Source: Azolla caroliniana
Taxonomy: Eukaryota; Polypodiophyta
Reading direction: 5' to 3'
DNA: 64,000 bases
NCBI GenBank assembly: GCA_043228905.1
Contig: JBHGNT010000007.1
Coordinates: forward strand, 2,976,001-3,040,000
The number at the start of each line of letters is the position of its first letter. The stretch's first letter is position 1. The position numbers and the translations under genes were made by a program. This document shows positions 11,061-23,552 of this stretch, one piece after another. Under the pieces are notes generated by a model. The model did not search any database, was not told the origin of the DNA, and worked only from the letters and a program-made list of their open reading frames with translations.

Positions 11061-13220
11061 TGTCTACGAACACATAGAAAATCTAATTTCTAGATTCTCT
11101 ACAAAGTTCTAGATCGTGCTTGCAAAGTTGTATTTCATGCTAAATAGCCATGCATAATGCATCAACACTTACATGAAAATTAAGGCACACGATTGATAGA
11201 TGATAGATCACTTTGATGACTTACATTTGCATGATAGATGAAGCATGACCACGCGTGACCAACTGTATCGATTAATATAATACATATTTGAGGATATGTC
11301 AAAATTACATTATGATATATTGCAAATAATGTTTAAGCTTTCTTTACATATCTTCTATCTTGTCATCAAGGTCTGAATTTTTAGTATTTATCACTCATCA
11401 AGCATTTGAATAATAACATAGTACATAACTCATTTGGAATTTTGTAGAACCACAAAATCAATTTTTTAGTATTTTCTGGAATGCTTGGACGAGAGAAATC
11501 TTCCTAGCATGGAGGGAAAGAGATTAGAGATGCAAGACATGTTCACTCTCCTCAAGTGTCTATATGCTACCTTGACATCAACTTACAACACTTACAAGGT
11601 CACTCTTATGCTAATATTTTTCAATTTTTGCTCTACTTTATGAAACTTAGGTTTTTGTATTTGTTTTTCTAAATTGGATGGCCTTTTATTGTTCCAATTG
11701 TCTATAGTAAGAATGTCAGTTATGAGTGTAGAAATTACTCCCACACGATTGGATCCCACGATAAATTTCTAGGAGAGAATGATAAATGTTAATTTGATAA
11801 AGTATATTGACATTCACGTTCTATAGTGTAGTACCATGCAATGAGTAGTATATATTTGTTTTTCAACAAATTTTCACAACAATCTAGATTTATAAACAAT
11901 AGATATCGTGTAAAATAGTATTCAATATCGCATGGAAACATTTATTGAAGTGACCAGATTAGTTAAACCTAAACAATGCCCCACGATGTATGTGTTCAAA
12001 CTTCAACATATGTTTGAGTGCTTGTGTAGCACAAGTAAACATGAATGGCCAAGCTCTTGTTATATGTTCCATTGGGACATATTGTGACATTATACCAAAC
12101 CTTATCATATCTAGGATATCAATAGAGGCTACATTACAAGATTGAGCCTAAGATTAGTTATAGCATTGTTAAATTGTGAGGATAAGTACCTTACAATAGA
12201 CATATTATTGAAGTTGATTTTTACAATGTAGCATTTTTGGGTGGTTCCCTTGTAGAGGTCTATTTTGAGATTGATATTTTTTTTGAAGATTATTGGTGGT
12301 AAACCTTGCATGGTATTCTTTATGTGGTTATTACAATAATGATCCCCATATACATTATTGCCAACGTGAAAACATTACAATTTGGCCCAACCGTACAACA
12401 TTTGACTTGGGGCCAATTCATCCTCTTATGCCTAGGGTGTACCATGGTTGGCATTGAGGCATATGCATATTGCCAACTTGTACACTTCGAACGAGAGTGA
12501 CTTACACTTGGTTTAAGGGATGACAATGCATAAGTACAATAATCAACCATTTAGTATTGTTTATAACTTATAGTGTTGACCTATAGTTTTGGAATGGGGT
12601 GTTGGGTATGGGGAAACCTCTCACAGGGTCACTTTGTCTAGTATATGCAGTGATATGTTTGTGCTTAACAACAAAGTTTCCCATCTTGGTATTGGCGCCA
12701 TACCCCCAAAATCTAAAGGTGTTTGAAAACTTTGTTGTAGCCAACTTGAACTAAACAACTCACAACTTGGGAGCACTCTATAGTGGCATTCAAGTTTCTA
12801 AGGAAACAAGGACATTGCCATTATGGCTCCATAACAAGGATAAAGATCATAAGTTGATCTTGTATATTATCAAATGTATTGGTACGATACAAGGTTGTAT
12901 AGGTTTTGCTCCCATTCTTCCACCTTGTCCCAAGCATGAATTTACCCCGTCCCCTCTAAACAAAAAATTCATTTCAAGAATTCAATGAACCCATTGACAA
13001 CAATGAGTAGCTTGAACCTTTCCAAATGTTTGTAATATAAACATTCTCATGTCATTTCATGTTGTAGAAGGTTCTAAGCTCTTTTGAGTAGAACCATCCT
13101 AAAAAGCTCAAAACTATTTGAAATTGTGCCTTTCAATAATGGTCAAAAGTATTTATGGTAGTGTACCGCAACGAGGTTTTAAGTTCTAATAATTTCATAT
13201 ATGATATAACACAAGAAAAC
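11061..13220. other. Intergenic, no gene recognised
   Basis: AT-rich, many stops, no domain recognised. Two overlapping open frames on opposite strands (about 12306-12550) are short and have no known motif. No RNA gene seen. Confidence 0.45.
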
Positions 13221-13224
13221 TTGG

Positions 13225-13620
13225 GCAACAAGCTCGAATAAGTGTCTTGAGGTTCAACTTTTTTCTTGAAATCTTGTATTGTCTTGTGACATGGTCATGC
13301 ATTTGGTTTCGTATTGTATAGATATTTGATGAAGATTTGCAATAAGCATATTAAAAGGTTAATCTTTTCCTTGTAATCTAGACTTATGTCTTGATTCGCG
13401 CATATATTGAGTCTCATATTGTTAAATACATGACGAGGTCTAACGTTTTGTCACAATCTAGTCTTGTCGTATGTTCTTGTCATGTATCGAATCTTCCCTT
13501 GTATAAATATATGATGGACAAGCGAGATAAGCATCTTAAAGTCCAACTTTTTCTCATAATTTAGTCTTGTCTTGTGATGCAGTCATGGGTTGAGTCTCAT
13601 CTTGTTTAAATGTATGAACC
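13225..13620. repeat. Degenerate tandem repeat, about four units of 85-110 bp
   Basis: Blocks resembling 'taagcatcttaaagtccaac', 'ttttctcataatctagtctt', 'gtcttgtgatgcagtcatg' and 'gagtctcatcttgttta' recur at about 13225, 13340, 13436 and 13520. Units differ at many positions, so the array is old. Confidence 0.6.
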
Positions 13621-14054
13621 CTTGTAATTCATACTTATGATCAAGTTAATGCAATGTACTTTACATTTCAAAATTTTATTACCTCAACCTAAGTTCTTAT
13701 AATCAAGCACTTCGATGGTTGACACAGAGTACTAGAAGAAGGTTATGAAATTTTTGGAACTCAAGTGAGATTAAAGAATTCTAGAATATTTTATAAACCT
13801 CGAGAGAAGGCCAAGATATTCCAAGCAAGATATATTCACGTTCACGACAGTACGATAGTCCTCACCCACATTGAAGTGATGAACAATGCTCGGGTCACAT
13901 CAAATGAATGAATATAATGAAAGAACAACCCCAAATATTTCGTGATCTCCAACATGCCCTTATAATTGAAGTTTTGCGTGTTGTATGAGAACAAGTAACA
14001 TAACCTACGAAACCGATGAAATGTGCTACAAGTGTCTCATCTAGAAAGAGAGAG

Positions 14055-14090
<36 letters not shown>

Positions 14091-16135
14091 TCGCTTATGG
14101 AATGAGGTCTTCATTTGAAGATTTTACACATTCTATTTTTATTTCACAAAAGGTGTAGTAAAGAGCCCTTCACTCAACTCCAATTCTGGCATGGTAATCA
14201 CATATATAAAAAGAATATGAATTATGTAAATTGCTTGTACAAAATTTCGTTGTCTGTATCTGAGAACGAGGCCCCATTCATAGGTTTATTTATTTTGAGC
14301 TGAAGCTTCATAAATTTTATTGATGATGTAAAGCGGTAAATTTTGTCCCATCAATTCATGACACCGTGGATTTCTTTTTTGCTATTACCAATAACATAAA
14401 TATGTTGCTTGTTCACCTATCATTATGGATCCTACTATCGTTATTGTATTCGATATTGTTTCCAGACTTCAATCTTTGATCAACACAAGTAAACAAGTTG
14501 TAATAAGCCTTATGAGTTTAGATACTCATTTTGTGATTTCTCTAGAGATTATTTTGGATCAAGGAGTTAGAGGTTAGAATATGCTCTCAAGTGCCTTCCA
14601 GCATTGCACGGAAAAACATCAAGAAAAGAAGGCAACATTGAAGTGGTACAACACAGAGAAATACCATCACAACTTCTTGAACTATAAAGATACATATCGC
14701 CATTACCTCTATCGAGTATCGTGGAAAAGAACATAATCTAATTTGTGTCTTCATAACCACTGAGCTCCAACACTTTATGAAGGAAGTAGAGAAGATGGAG
14801 CAATAAATGAAATGATTGGTACAAGAATCAAAGTCTTTGTTACAATCGACAATCACCATGTATAATTTTTAATTGCTATGGGAAATCAAAGCATCCACTA
14901 CAATCGGGAATCTCCATGTCTTGTTTCTAAGCCTCAATACTATCATGGAAGAACTAGTGCATGATCTCCCCCTTTCCCATACGAACGTGGGGAACAAGTA
15001 GAGTCATAGTATCGAAAGGTCCTCTTAGCCAACTTCTCAAAGTTGAGAAAAGTATTCTAGATGTAGTGGCATAGTGTAAAAAAAATATTATCTCTCATAT
15101 CAAGTTTGCACTTTGCAATTTTGAAAATATTAATATATACCCCAAATAAAAATAAGAAGGCTTAAAATTTTACTAGCATTCCAAGAAAGAAGTTAACCAA
15201 GGGACAAATATATAGCACTAACTCGTCGAATAATGGACACATATATAGGTAAGTAGATTGTAGAACATAACACCAACCATGTTAATATAGGTGCAAATGT
15301 ATCAACAAGGTTATTCCAATATGAGCAAACCTATCTAAAGTGAGTGTCGAGAGCAAGTGACCTCGGGCTCAAGAGAGCATAATTACCTTGCTTGTATGTG
15401 AAGGCGACAAATCAAGGCATGGTGGTGGAGCAAAACCTCTTTGTCAAGATTCCGCATATTGTATGAATTTAATCAAAGGGATAATCCAACTCAACTTCAA
15501 AATTAACGCAAACCACTTGTAGTAATAAGCCAATTAAGTTATGGATATAAACAAATATTGAAGGAAGGGATATAAACGAATATTTGGAGGAGGGGTAGGG
15601 GGAGAACGGAAACTTGCTACCCTTGTAAGAAACCAACAATAACCAAAATATTTTTTTATTAAGTAACTCAAGTGCGCAACAATAACAACTATCTTGGAGA
15701 GGGAGCATTATTGGAATACCCCACAAGTCTCTAACAATAACCAAAATGCTTTTAAAGTAATTCATCTGAACACTAGCCAACAACTTTCCTGGTTTTAAAA
15801 AAAAATAAAAAATTTATTATGAAAGATGCGCCTAGTACATATTACTTTCCTGGTTAGGGGTATATAGTGGTAATCTATGAGGTCATTTGGGAATCAGGAC
15901 AATAAACCATTCCATAGTGTTAGCGTGTGTAATCAATCGTTATGTGGCCAAGGGCTATTTGGGGGTAAAAGCCGTTACTGTGTTCGGGTGATCTGTTCAA
16001 GGGGTAGGGGCATTTGAGTGATATTAATAATACACGTACGTTTGGGGGGTGTTGGTCCATGTAATAAATCGAGATTGTTACAACGAAGAGGCTAGCAGGT
16101 GTTTGTTTGGTTACAGAGATAAAAAAAAAGGAGAA
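13621..16135. other. Intergenic, GT microsatellite, no gene recognised
   Basis: Contains a GT run at about 14057-14089. Otherwise AT-rich with short open frames only (for example 14587-14859 - and 15469-15783 -), none with a recognisable domain. Confidence 0.45.
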
Positions 16136-16290
16136 CATAAGGGAGGGGCATATGGGGAATAAATGGGAAAACTGTGGAAGAAAATAGAAGAAAACATGAT
16201 GAGTAAGGAAAAGTGTGTGGTAAGTAAGTGTGAAAAATGTAGGGGCATATGGGGAATAAATAGGAAAACGCATAGGAGGGAGGGGCATTC
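16136..16290. repeat. Direct repeat upstream of the dehydrogenase gene
   Basis: 'aggggcatatggggaataaa' occurs at about 16144 and again at about 16241, with a third partial 'gggaggggcattc' near 16278. The open frames across it arise from the repeat and are not convincing genes. Confidence 0.6.
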
Positions 16291-17271
16291 TGTGGAAATA
16301 CAGAAAACCAGGTCTTCTCCCCTCCCTAAGGGTAAGCAGGAAATCTTACTCGTAATTTGGGAAACGTGGCGATGGAGGAACACAGCATGCAGAGAAGCTA
16401 TGGCAGACCTTCCACGTCCCTCTTCTTTTCCTGTACAGGTATCTCATGTCATCGCAGAGGGAATTTTTTTGTGTCTTTGAATCCCTCGCCCTCCCCGTTT
16501 CCTACGTTGAATTCAATCGTCTTATTTTTCTTTTTCTTTCCTCTTCGGAGTTAGGGTTTTAGAAACTGTGTAAGTATAATGGATTGTTTTTTTTTTTTTT
16601 TTTGTCGTTTTCGGATTAGTGTTTCAGAAATTTCTTGATTGAAATCCTGATGATTTGTAGCACATATGATTGCATAAACAGCGTGAAGGCGATTTCTATT
16701 CTTTGAAATTTGATATCTTGACTGTTTGAAGGCCAGTTCTATTAATTGAAATTAGGGTCTGAGAAACTGTTAGAAATCCTGGTTTTCTCGACTTTAGGAA
16801 TGACGGGCTTAGCGTTTCAGGAACCTTCTAAAATTAGTAGTCTTGCTGGAATTAGTGTTTTAGAAATTAAGTTTGTGTTATGGAAGTTAAAGACATAAAA
16901 TTGGTATATTGGTGTTTGATAAATATGAGTAAAGATATTAGTTTTCGTTTAAACAGGGTCTAAGCAAAGGTCTAAGATTTCAATCTTCGTTGAAACAAGG
17001 TCTGGTTTTTCATTGGATATTGGAAGTAAAAGGATTTGAGCGCATAGTTTCTCCTTGGATCTAGTTTTATTTGCTATTGGATATTGGGTCTCTGAAGCTG
17101 TGGCAATATCTTGCTTATGATGATTTCAGAAACTGTAATTAATGATCGATTTGTGTAATAATGATTTATTGAATGTACAAAGGAACTTTTAATTTTCTTA
17201 TAAGAGGTCGATATGTTTGGTAGAGAAAAAAGAAGAGGTAATTCTAGAGAAGAAGAAAAAGGAGACCAGGT
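16291..17271 (+). promoter_or_regulatory. Likely promoter and 5' leader of the dehydrogenase gene
   Basis: Pyrimidine-rich DNA (16470-16545, 'ctttttctttcctcttcgg') is followed by 'gttagggttttag', common near plant transcription starts, then a T-rich stretch (16589-16604) up to the ATG at 17272. No certain TATA box or start site can be placed. A 5' UTR intron is possible but not shown. Confidence 0.35.
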
Positions 17272-18632
17272 ATGACGGACAGTAATAAGCAGTTCCCTTC
17301 TCAACAACAAGAAGGTCAGCCTGGTAGTGAACATGAGATGCATCCCTCTCCTGAGATTGTTAGATCAACATATAAATCTTCAGATAAGCTCATGGTATAC
17401 TTTCTATTCTTATACCTTATACATTTGAAAAATTGGAATGCATGGCTATATTATCTCTAAATTATTGATAAGATTAAGATAATGTGATTCATACCTCTCA
17501 TTCTTTGAGATTCAAAGATAAATGTAAGCTTTAAGGTGTCAGTCATTTTTGTTTTCTACCTCTTCGTTTTTGAGATTCAAAGATAAATGTAAGCATAAAG
17601 GTGTTGTTTGTTAATGTGCTGTAGTCTTGCGTGCGATTCAAATTCAAATTATTGTATATTATGCACGAGATTCATATATTCATATATGTTTGATTATTGT
17701 GTATTATGCACATGATTCATACATCGATGATAGACCCCTTTTTGTTGTTATATCAGAATGCTGCAGAGTGGTACCTTTCCTTTCCTGTATATTATCCTGA
17801 GAGTGGCTATATTGCTATGATGAGACAAATTGATTACAAAATACTACGATTAAATTATTGCTTCAAATTCTTTTTATAGAACATGCTGGATTATGCATTT
17901 TTATTTGATAAACCTTGACATTCATTTGCTAGAATGTGCATGTATCCTGCAGAGATACCTAATAGAAGGTTGAGAGAGGGAGTGAGTACCTGCAATCTTT
18001 CCTTTTTTTGTTGGATAACGTTGTGTGAATATCGTGCGAAACTATAGAATCAAGGGGGCTGAATCACCGTTTTTTTCATGGTGCAGGGAAAGGTAGCGCT
18101 AATTACTGGTGGAGATTCAGGGATTGGGCGTTCAGTGGCTTGCTACTTTGCAATCGAAGGTGCAACAGTTGCCATTACTTATGTGCCAGAGATTGAAGAG
18201 AAAGATGCATCCGAGACATTGGATCTACTCAAGGACAAATACAAGAGCTCTCATGCAAAAGACCCAAGAAGATAGCGGTGGACTTAGGTTCTGAAGAGAA
18301 TTGCACAAAATTTATCCAGAAAGTGATTGATGCGTATGGCCAGTTGGATATTGTGGTAAATAATGCAGGAGAGCAGCATGAAGTTCCTAGAATTGAGAAC
18401 ATAACTGCACAGCAGGTGGAACGTGTTTTCCGGACCAACATATTCTCTCAATTCTAGATAACTAAGTGAGTAATAGCTTTCATTAATAGTTATGCATCTG
18501 CGGGTCTGATAAATGACTTTATGATTTTTATTATTTATGGTCCTGTGGACTGTTCATGACATAGGAAATATGCATAAGAACTAGTTATTGTCAATTGATA
18601 ATTCCATATCTGTGAGATGGTTTTATAACTAG

Positions 18633-18925
18633 GCATTGATTATTCTTACTTTGATGGTCCTATTGTAAGGCATTTAGTATTGATCACTATCAAAATGTAA
18701 GACATTCTGTGAAAAAGCACCTAATAAAGAGTCCTGCATCATCAATACATACCTATATTAATGCATATCAAGGGTTATTGATTATTCCATGTTTTTATGT
18801 ACTTCAATGGTTCTATTTTTTAAAGCGTAGTATTTACCATTGACCACTATTTGCTTGTAAATAAGGCATGCTGTGAAGCACCTGAAAAAAGGGAGCTGCA
18901 TCATCAATACTACCTCGATTAATGC
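18633..18925 (+). repeat. Tandem duplication of the intron 2 end plus the exon 3 start
   Basis: About 145 bp is present twice. The second unit contains the real acceptor (18864-18865) and the start of exon 3. The first, at about 18692-18774, holds a decayed copy ('acattctgtgaaaaagcacc', 'ctgcatcatcaata', 'attaatgcatatca') inside intron 2. The copy has lost its reading frame. Confidence 0.75.
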
Positions 18926-19486
18926 ATATCGGGGCCATGCAACCTTAATAGATTACACCGCCACCAAAGGAGCAATTGTGGCATTCACAAGGGGTCTTGC
19001 CCTCCAGTTGGTTGATCGTGGCATTCGTGTAAATGGTATATGAATCAAATCTATCCTATCAATAATGTGAATATAACCAACATTATATATTATACCATTT
19101 GAGTGAGTATAATGCTGAATATATTCAACATTATAGTATTTAACGTATTCAACATTATAATACCATATCAGCATAATGCTGAATTTATTATAGTCAGTAA
19201 GAAAGTAGACATGATTGCATATGTCTCCATTTTCTTTGTCTGATATATGACATATTTGTAACTGGAAGTTTATTAAAGGTTAATTCTAAATCCAGGTGTG
19301 GCACCAGGTCCTATTTGGACGCCCCTTATTCCAGCATCCTTCCCATCAGAGAAGGTGGAACAGTTTGGATTGGAAGTGCCCATGAAGAGGGCCGGCCAGC
19401 CTTCTGAGATTGGTCCCTCTTATGTTTTTCTAGCATCGGAAGATTCATCCTATTTTACTGGCCAAGTTCTTCACCCTAATGGTATT

Positions 19487-19738
19487 CTAATCCTCTTTTT
19501 ACTAAATTGGGTAAATAGCAAATTCTCTTTTTAATTGGAATTTTCTATCTCAATTGGATAGAAATCTTATGCTAATCCTCTTTTTACTAAATTGGGTAAA
19601 TAGCAAATTCTCTTTTTAATTGGAATTTTCTATCTCAATTGGATAGGAATCTTATGGTAATCCTCTTTTTACTAAATTGGGTAAATAGCAAATTCTCTTT
19701 TTAATTGGAATTTTCTATTTCAATTGGATAGAAAGCTT
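19487..19738 (+). repeat. Three 85-bp tandem repeats in dehydrogenase intron 4
   Basis: Units start at 19487, 19572 and 19657 with 'taatcctctttttactaaat' and differ at only a few bases, so this expansion is recent. It begins five bases after the exon 4 donor (19482). Confidence 0.9.
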
Positions 19739-20389
19739 TAAATGATATTCTGTTTTACCTCTTCTTTCTCTCATTGGGTAAAATTTAATTGTCCTCTCGT
19801 GGATTTACTTATTGGGTAAAATTTATTTGCTTTCTGGGTATTTACCAGCATACCCTAGTCTAAATTCAATACAGTACATCTCTATATTACACTTTGAGTA
19901 ACTGTATTTTGGCATTTTGCCTTTAAAAGAGTCAGGTGATTTTGGCAGTGCTTTGCCCTAAAAAATGAATGTAGGGCAAAAATAAATGAATTGTGTTCAC
20001 TGAGTGGTTTGCCCAAAAAATAAGTGAAATTTGGTGAAGTGAGGTAGGGATGTTCTGCCAAATAACATTAAAAACAACACACTGATTTTCTTTCAGGTGG
20101 CGTTCCTGTTAATGGCTGAAGTCTCCTTGGATGTTGGCCAATGGATGGATGTTTTATACAGAAGTGCACATGGAATATAAGGGTATTGGTTGATAAATTG
20201 CTTTTTAGAAGATTGTGAGCTCCACTGAAGAAGATTGTATAGATTTGTGTAGAAAATAGGAGTGTAAATAAAAGGAACCATGTACATTTAAGGCAGGCTC
20301 CTTTCCTTGTTTTAAAACATGTTTTGTGTATTAAAGTGTATTTAAGGCAGGCTCCATGGAGGATTGTATAGGTTAGTGTCGAAATATGT

Positions 20390-21140
20390 AGAAGCAAAAG
20401 AACTTGGTACAACATAATTTGTGTGCTCTGCAAAGTTGACATAAAAAGTGCCCTAGAAGCACAATTATATCGACTTTTTTTAAAAGTATCATATGTATTG
20501 ATATCCAACTTGGTACAACATAATTTGTGTACTCTGCAAAGTTGACATAAAAAAAAGTTCCATAGGAGCACAAAGTATCATATTGATATCCAATATATGC
20601 ACTTCATACATTTTCATCATATTGATATCCAATATATGCGCTTCATATATTTTCATCATATTGATATCTAATATATGCACTTCATATATTTATTTTGCGT
20701 TAGTAAATTGCTGTAATATGTAATAGGGAGTGCACACATATGGTTCTGACACCCGTTAAAAATTGAGCAATGAGAACAATATATTTTCATCATATTGATA
20801 TCCAATATATGCACTTCATGTAGTAATTTTGCGTTAGTAATTTGCTATAATAGGTAATAGGGAGTGCACAAATGGTTTGGACACCCTTGTTTGAAATTGA
20901 GCAATGGAAACAATGTCTGTTATGATTATTATGAGAATATGAAAAGGGACTCCTATCTTACGATCATGTTATGTAATGGTAATTTTGCGTTAGTAATTTG
21001 CTATAATATGTAAAAGGGAGTGCAAAAATGATTTGGACACCCTTGTTTGAAATTGAGCAATGGAACAATCTATGTTATGATTATTATGAGAATATGAAAA
21101 GGGACTCCTATCTTACGATCATGTTATATAATGGTGTAGT
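20390..21140. repeat. Nested tandem repeats behind the dehydrogenase gene
   Basis: Several repeat types follow one another. 'aacttggtacaacataattt' with its flank occurs near 20400 and 20508. 'catattgatatccaatatat' occurs at least four times (20577-20700 and again near 20790). A ~156-bp block with 'ttttgcgttagtaatttgct' occurs at about 20826 and 20982, with an older partial copy at 20693. No coding sequence is supported here. Confidence 0.85.
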
Positions 21141-21239
21141 GATAATTTGTATGTTCACAACATACAATGTGAACATTTGATTTGAAAAGAGGTTTTTATG
21201 TACTAGAAGTTGTGACTTGCAGCAAGTACTATTTTTATG

Positions 21240-21460
21240 TTTGCAAATAAGGAGTGTTGATAGGATATGAAAGTAGAATGCATAGTAATGTTAAACAGTG
21301 CACCTTAATGGTGATGTGATAGTATTAGCAAACAAAAACTCTTTAATAAGTGTCTAGTGATGATATATGAAAATGGGCGGGGATGCATTCGTAATGTTAA
21401 ATAGTGCACCTTGATGATGTGATATTTGCAAACCACCACTTTATACGTGAATGAAGGTGA
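21240..21460. repeat. Imperfect direct repeat
   Basis: 'gtaatgttaaa.agtgcacct' followed by 'gatgtgata' and 'gcaaac' appears near 21286 and again near 21391. No gene is visible. Confidence 0.55.
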
Positions 21461-21686
21461 AAATGAGGATGCCTAGTAAGAAATATGTAGTTTATGTGAA
21501 AAGATGTAATAGAAAATTATGAGTAGTTCACCTTTAATACATGAATAGTGCCACTTGAGTGTGAGGTAGTATGCATGTCTTATTAAGATAAAAAGGGCAA
21601 AAAGGTATGTATGCAAGTAGCCAAATAAGAGTTAAAGGTACAAACAAGGAGGATACAAAAGGTGGTGCATTGTTCATGGTTGTTTT

Positions 21687-21845
21687 TAGCAATATTAACC
21701 ACTAGTAAATGTTTTGCCAAGGATGTGGAGTGTTTGGTGCATTTGGCTAGAGTTTATAATTTAGCAATATTAACCACTAGTAAATGTTTTGCCAAGGATG
21801 TGGAGTGTTTGGTGCATTTAGCTAGAGTTTATAATTTAGCAATAT
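21687..21845. repeat. 75-bp tandem repeat, two full units plus start of a third
   Basis: 'tagcaatattaaccactagt' starts at 21687 and 21762, with a partial third start at 21837. The two full units differ at about one base. The open frame across it is a product of the repeat. Confidence 0.9.
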
Positions 21846-21899
21846 TATGTACCATTTGGAGAGTCTACCTTGTTTTCACCATTGAGAGATGGCTAGAAG

Positions 21900-23150
21900 G
21901 TAACGCGAATACAATGTGAGAATTTGAATCTTCAATTTTTAAACGGGGACAACTTGAAGATTGTGTCATGAAATCTTGAAGATTATATCGTGCAATTCAC
22001 TCTTGAGGGTTGACCTAATGAGAAGAAGGTGATAGAGGCCAATGTCAAAGATGGATCTCTTGTAACTGGGAGAACTTTGAGATTGTAAGTCTTGAAGATT
22101 GTTAAGTGCAATGGTTTAAGCTCGTGAACTTCTCTAAAGGGAAAAGGGTTCATTAGCTCGAATATGTTTCTCCAAGATTGTCAAATATCCCCACTTGTTA
22201 GGGGTAAAAAACTAAGGTAGCTTTATAGGGGCCTAGAGAAGGAATAGAGATGGAAAAACTATAATGGTTGCACAAGTTGATTGACAAATTGAGGATCGAA
22301 AATGACAAGAATAGAAGAAAAGTTTTTACAGAAAAGAACGGTAACAACTTCACGTCGTTCTCTCTAGAATCGTCATGATGAATCGTCATGCAATTCATTC
22401 TGTAAATGAACTAAGTTTATGATAATGTCTTCGTCAAACTGCTTGGTTGGCCTATGCAGTGAAGAAGTGTATAAAATGGGAACAATATTCCCCATATAGA
22501 ATCTAGTTTTATGCACATCTTTGTCTTCTTAACTGTACAAAAGTCTTCTTGCATGTATCTCTAAACTCCAAAACTTTATTTACGAGAGCCTTTCATAGTC
22601 CACAACATATTGATTCATCTAACTATTGTTTCGATCCTCTCAATGGTTTGATCATTTTTTATATGCTAGTTGCTTGATAAAAGATCTAGTAATTCATAGC
22701 CATTTATCGTTTTAGCCAAAAACAATTCTAGATGCGAGAAAAACAAACCCAAAAACTCAAAATCAAATGGTTGGATTGAACTATATGTGATGCCACTTAG
22801 ATGTAATTTCCTTGATTTTTATTTGTCATTGCAAAAGTGCAAACAAAAGGTGAATTTATGGTGGGATATGTGGGGGATTAGACTTGGTACAACCCCATAA
22901 GGATTTGTGACATGGGAACAAGTGGTGTCTAGAAGTCTTACCCCTCATTAGTATTTTATTCATAATATTTATGGCTAAGTAATAGTTTTGATGGACTATA
23001 TTTTGAGAGAATGCTAAATGGGTTTAAAGATAAAGAGGCTTCAAGATGAAGGTCTTATGAGAGAGAAGTCCTAAATGAGTGAAGTTGGTCATAACTTGTG
23101 TGATAAGGCTTAGGGACGACCTTGAGATAAGGAGGAATAAAAAAATATGT
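21900..23150. other. Intergenic, no gene recognised
   Basis: AT-rich sequence with only short open frames and no recognisable domain, RNA gene or transposon feature. Confidence 0.45.
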
Positions 23151-23158
23151 TTTTCATG

Positions 23159-23552
23159 GAGTAGGACAATAAGTGACTCGTTAGAAGATAAAGATGTGTT
23201 GTGTCCCCTGGCACACTTTCTATTCTTTCCAAACTTCTACTCATATGTTTTTATTGTGTCATTCTCTTAACAATCATTGACATTTAATACTTTCATATTT
23301 TTGTGTCTACCTACCAATTTACCAAACACATTGGCATGTGCTTAGAGAACTTTCAACATGATGGTCATAACTCGGTTATAACTTGCATGGGGTAGGACAA
23401 TAAGTGACTTGTTAGAAGATAAAGATGTGGTGTGTCCCCTCGGCACACTTTCTATTCTTTCCAAATTTCATATGCTTTTCTTGTAAATCATTGACATTTC
23501 ATACTTTCATATTTTGGTGTGTCTACCTACCCAATACATTGACATGTGCTTA
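23159..23552. repeat. Direct duplication of about 165-190 bp
   Basis: 'gtaggacaataagtgactcg' (23161) and 'gtaggacaataagtgacttg' (23392) open two copies that share 'agaagataaagatgtg', 'cacactttctattctttcca', 'aatcattgacattt' and 'catgtgcttag'. The second copy has small internal deletions. Confidence 0.8.

Larger units (their letters stand above)
17272..20119 (+). pseudogene. Short-chain dehydrogenase (glucose/ribitol dehydrogenase-like), frame broken in exon 2
   Basis: Classical NADP(H)-dependent SDR of the plant group called glucose-and-ribitol-dehydrogenase homologues or aldehyde reductases. Exons: 17272-17394, 18087-18465, 18866-19035, 19296-19481, 20097-20119; all borders are GT..AG and phases match. 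The start is supported by 'QFPSQQQEGQPGSEHEMHP', like the usual N terminus. Family motifs: cofactor loop 'GGDSGIG', 'NNAGEQ', active Ser in 'INTTSINAY', Tyr/Lys in 'DYTATKG', then 'VAPGPIWTPLIPASF', 'RAGQPSE' and the C-terminal 'HPNGG..VNG'. Two lesions sit in exon 2: a one-base loss near 18265 (the old frame stops at 18273-18275) and, in the restored frame, a TAG at 18455-18457 where relatives have an aromatic residue ('NIFSQF*ITK'). Either this is a young pseudogene or exon 2 carries sequence errors. Confidence 0.8.
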
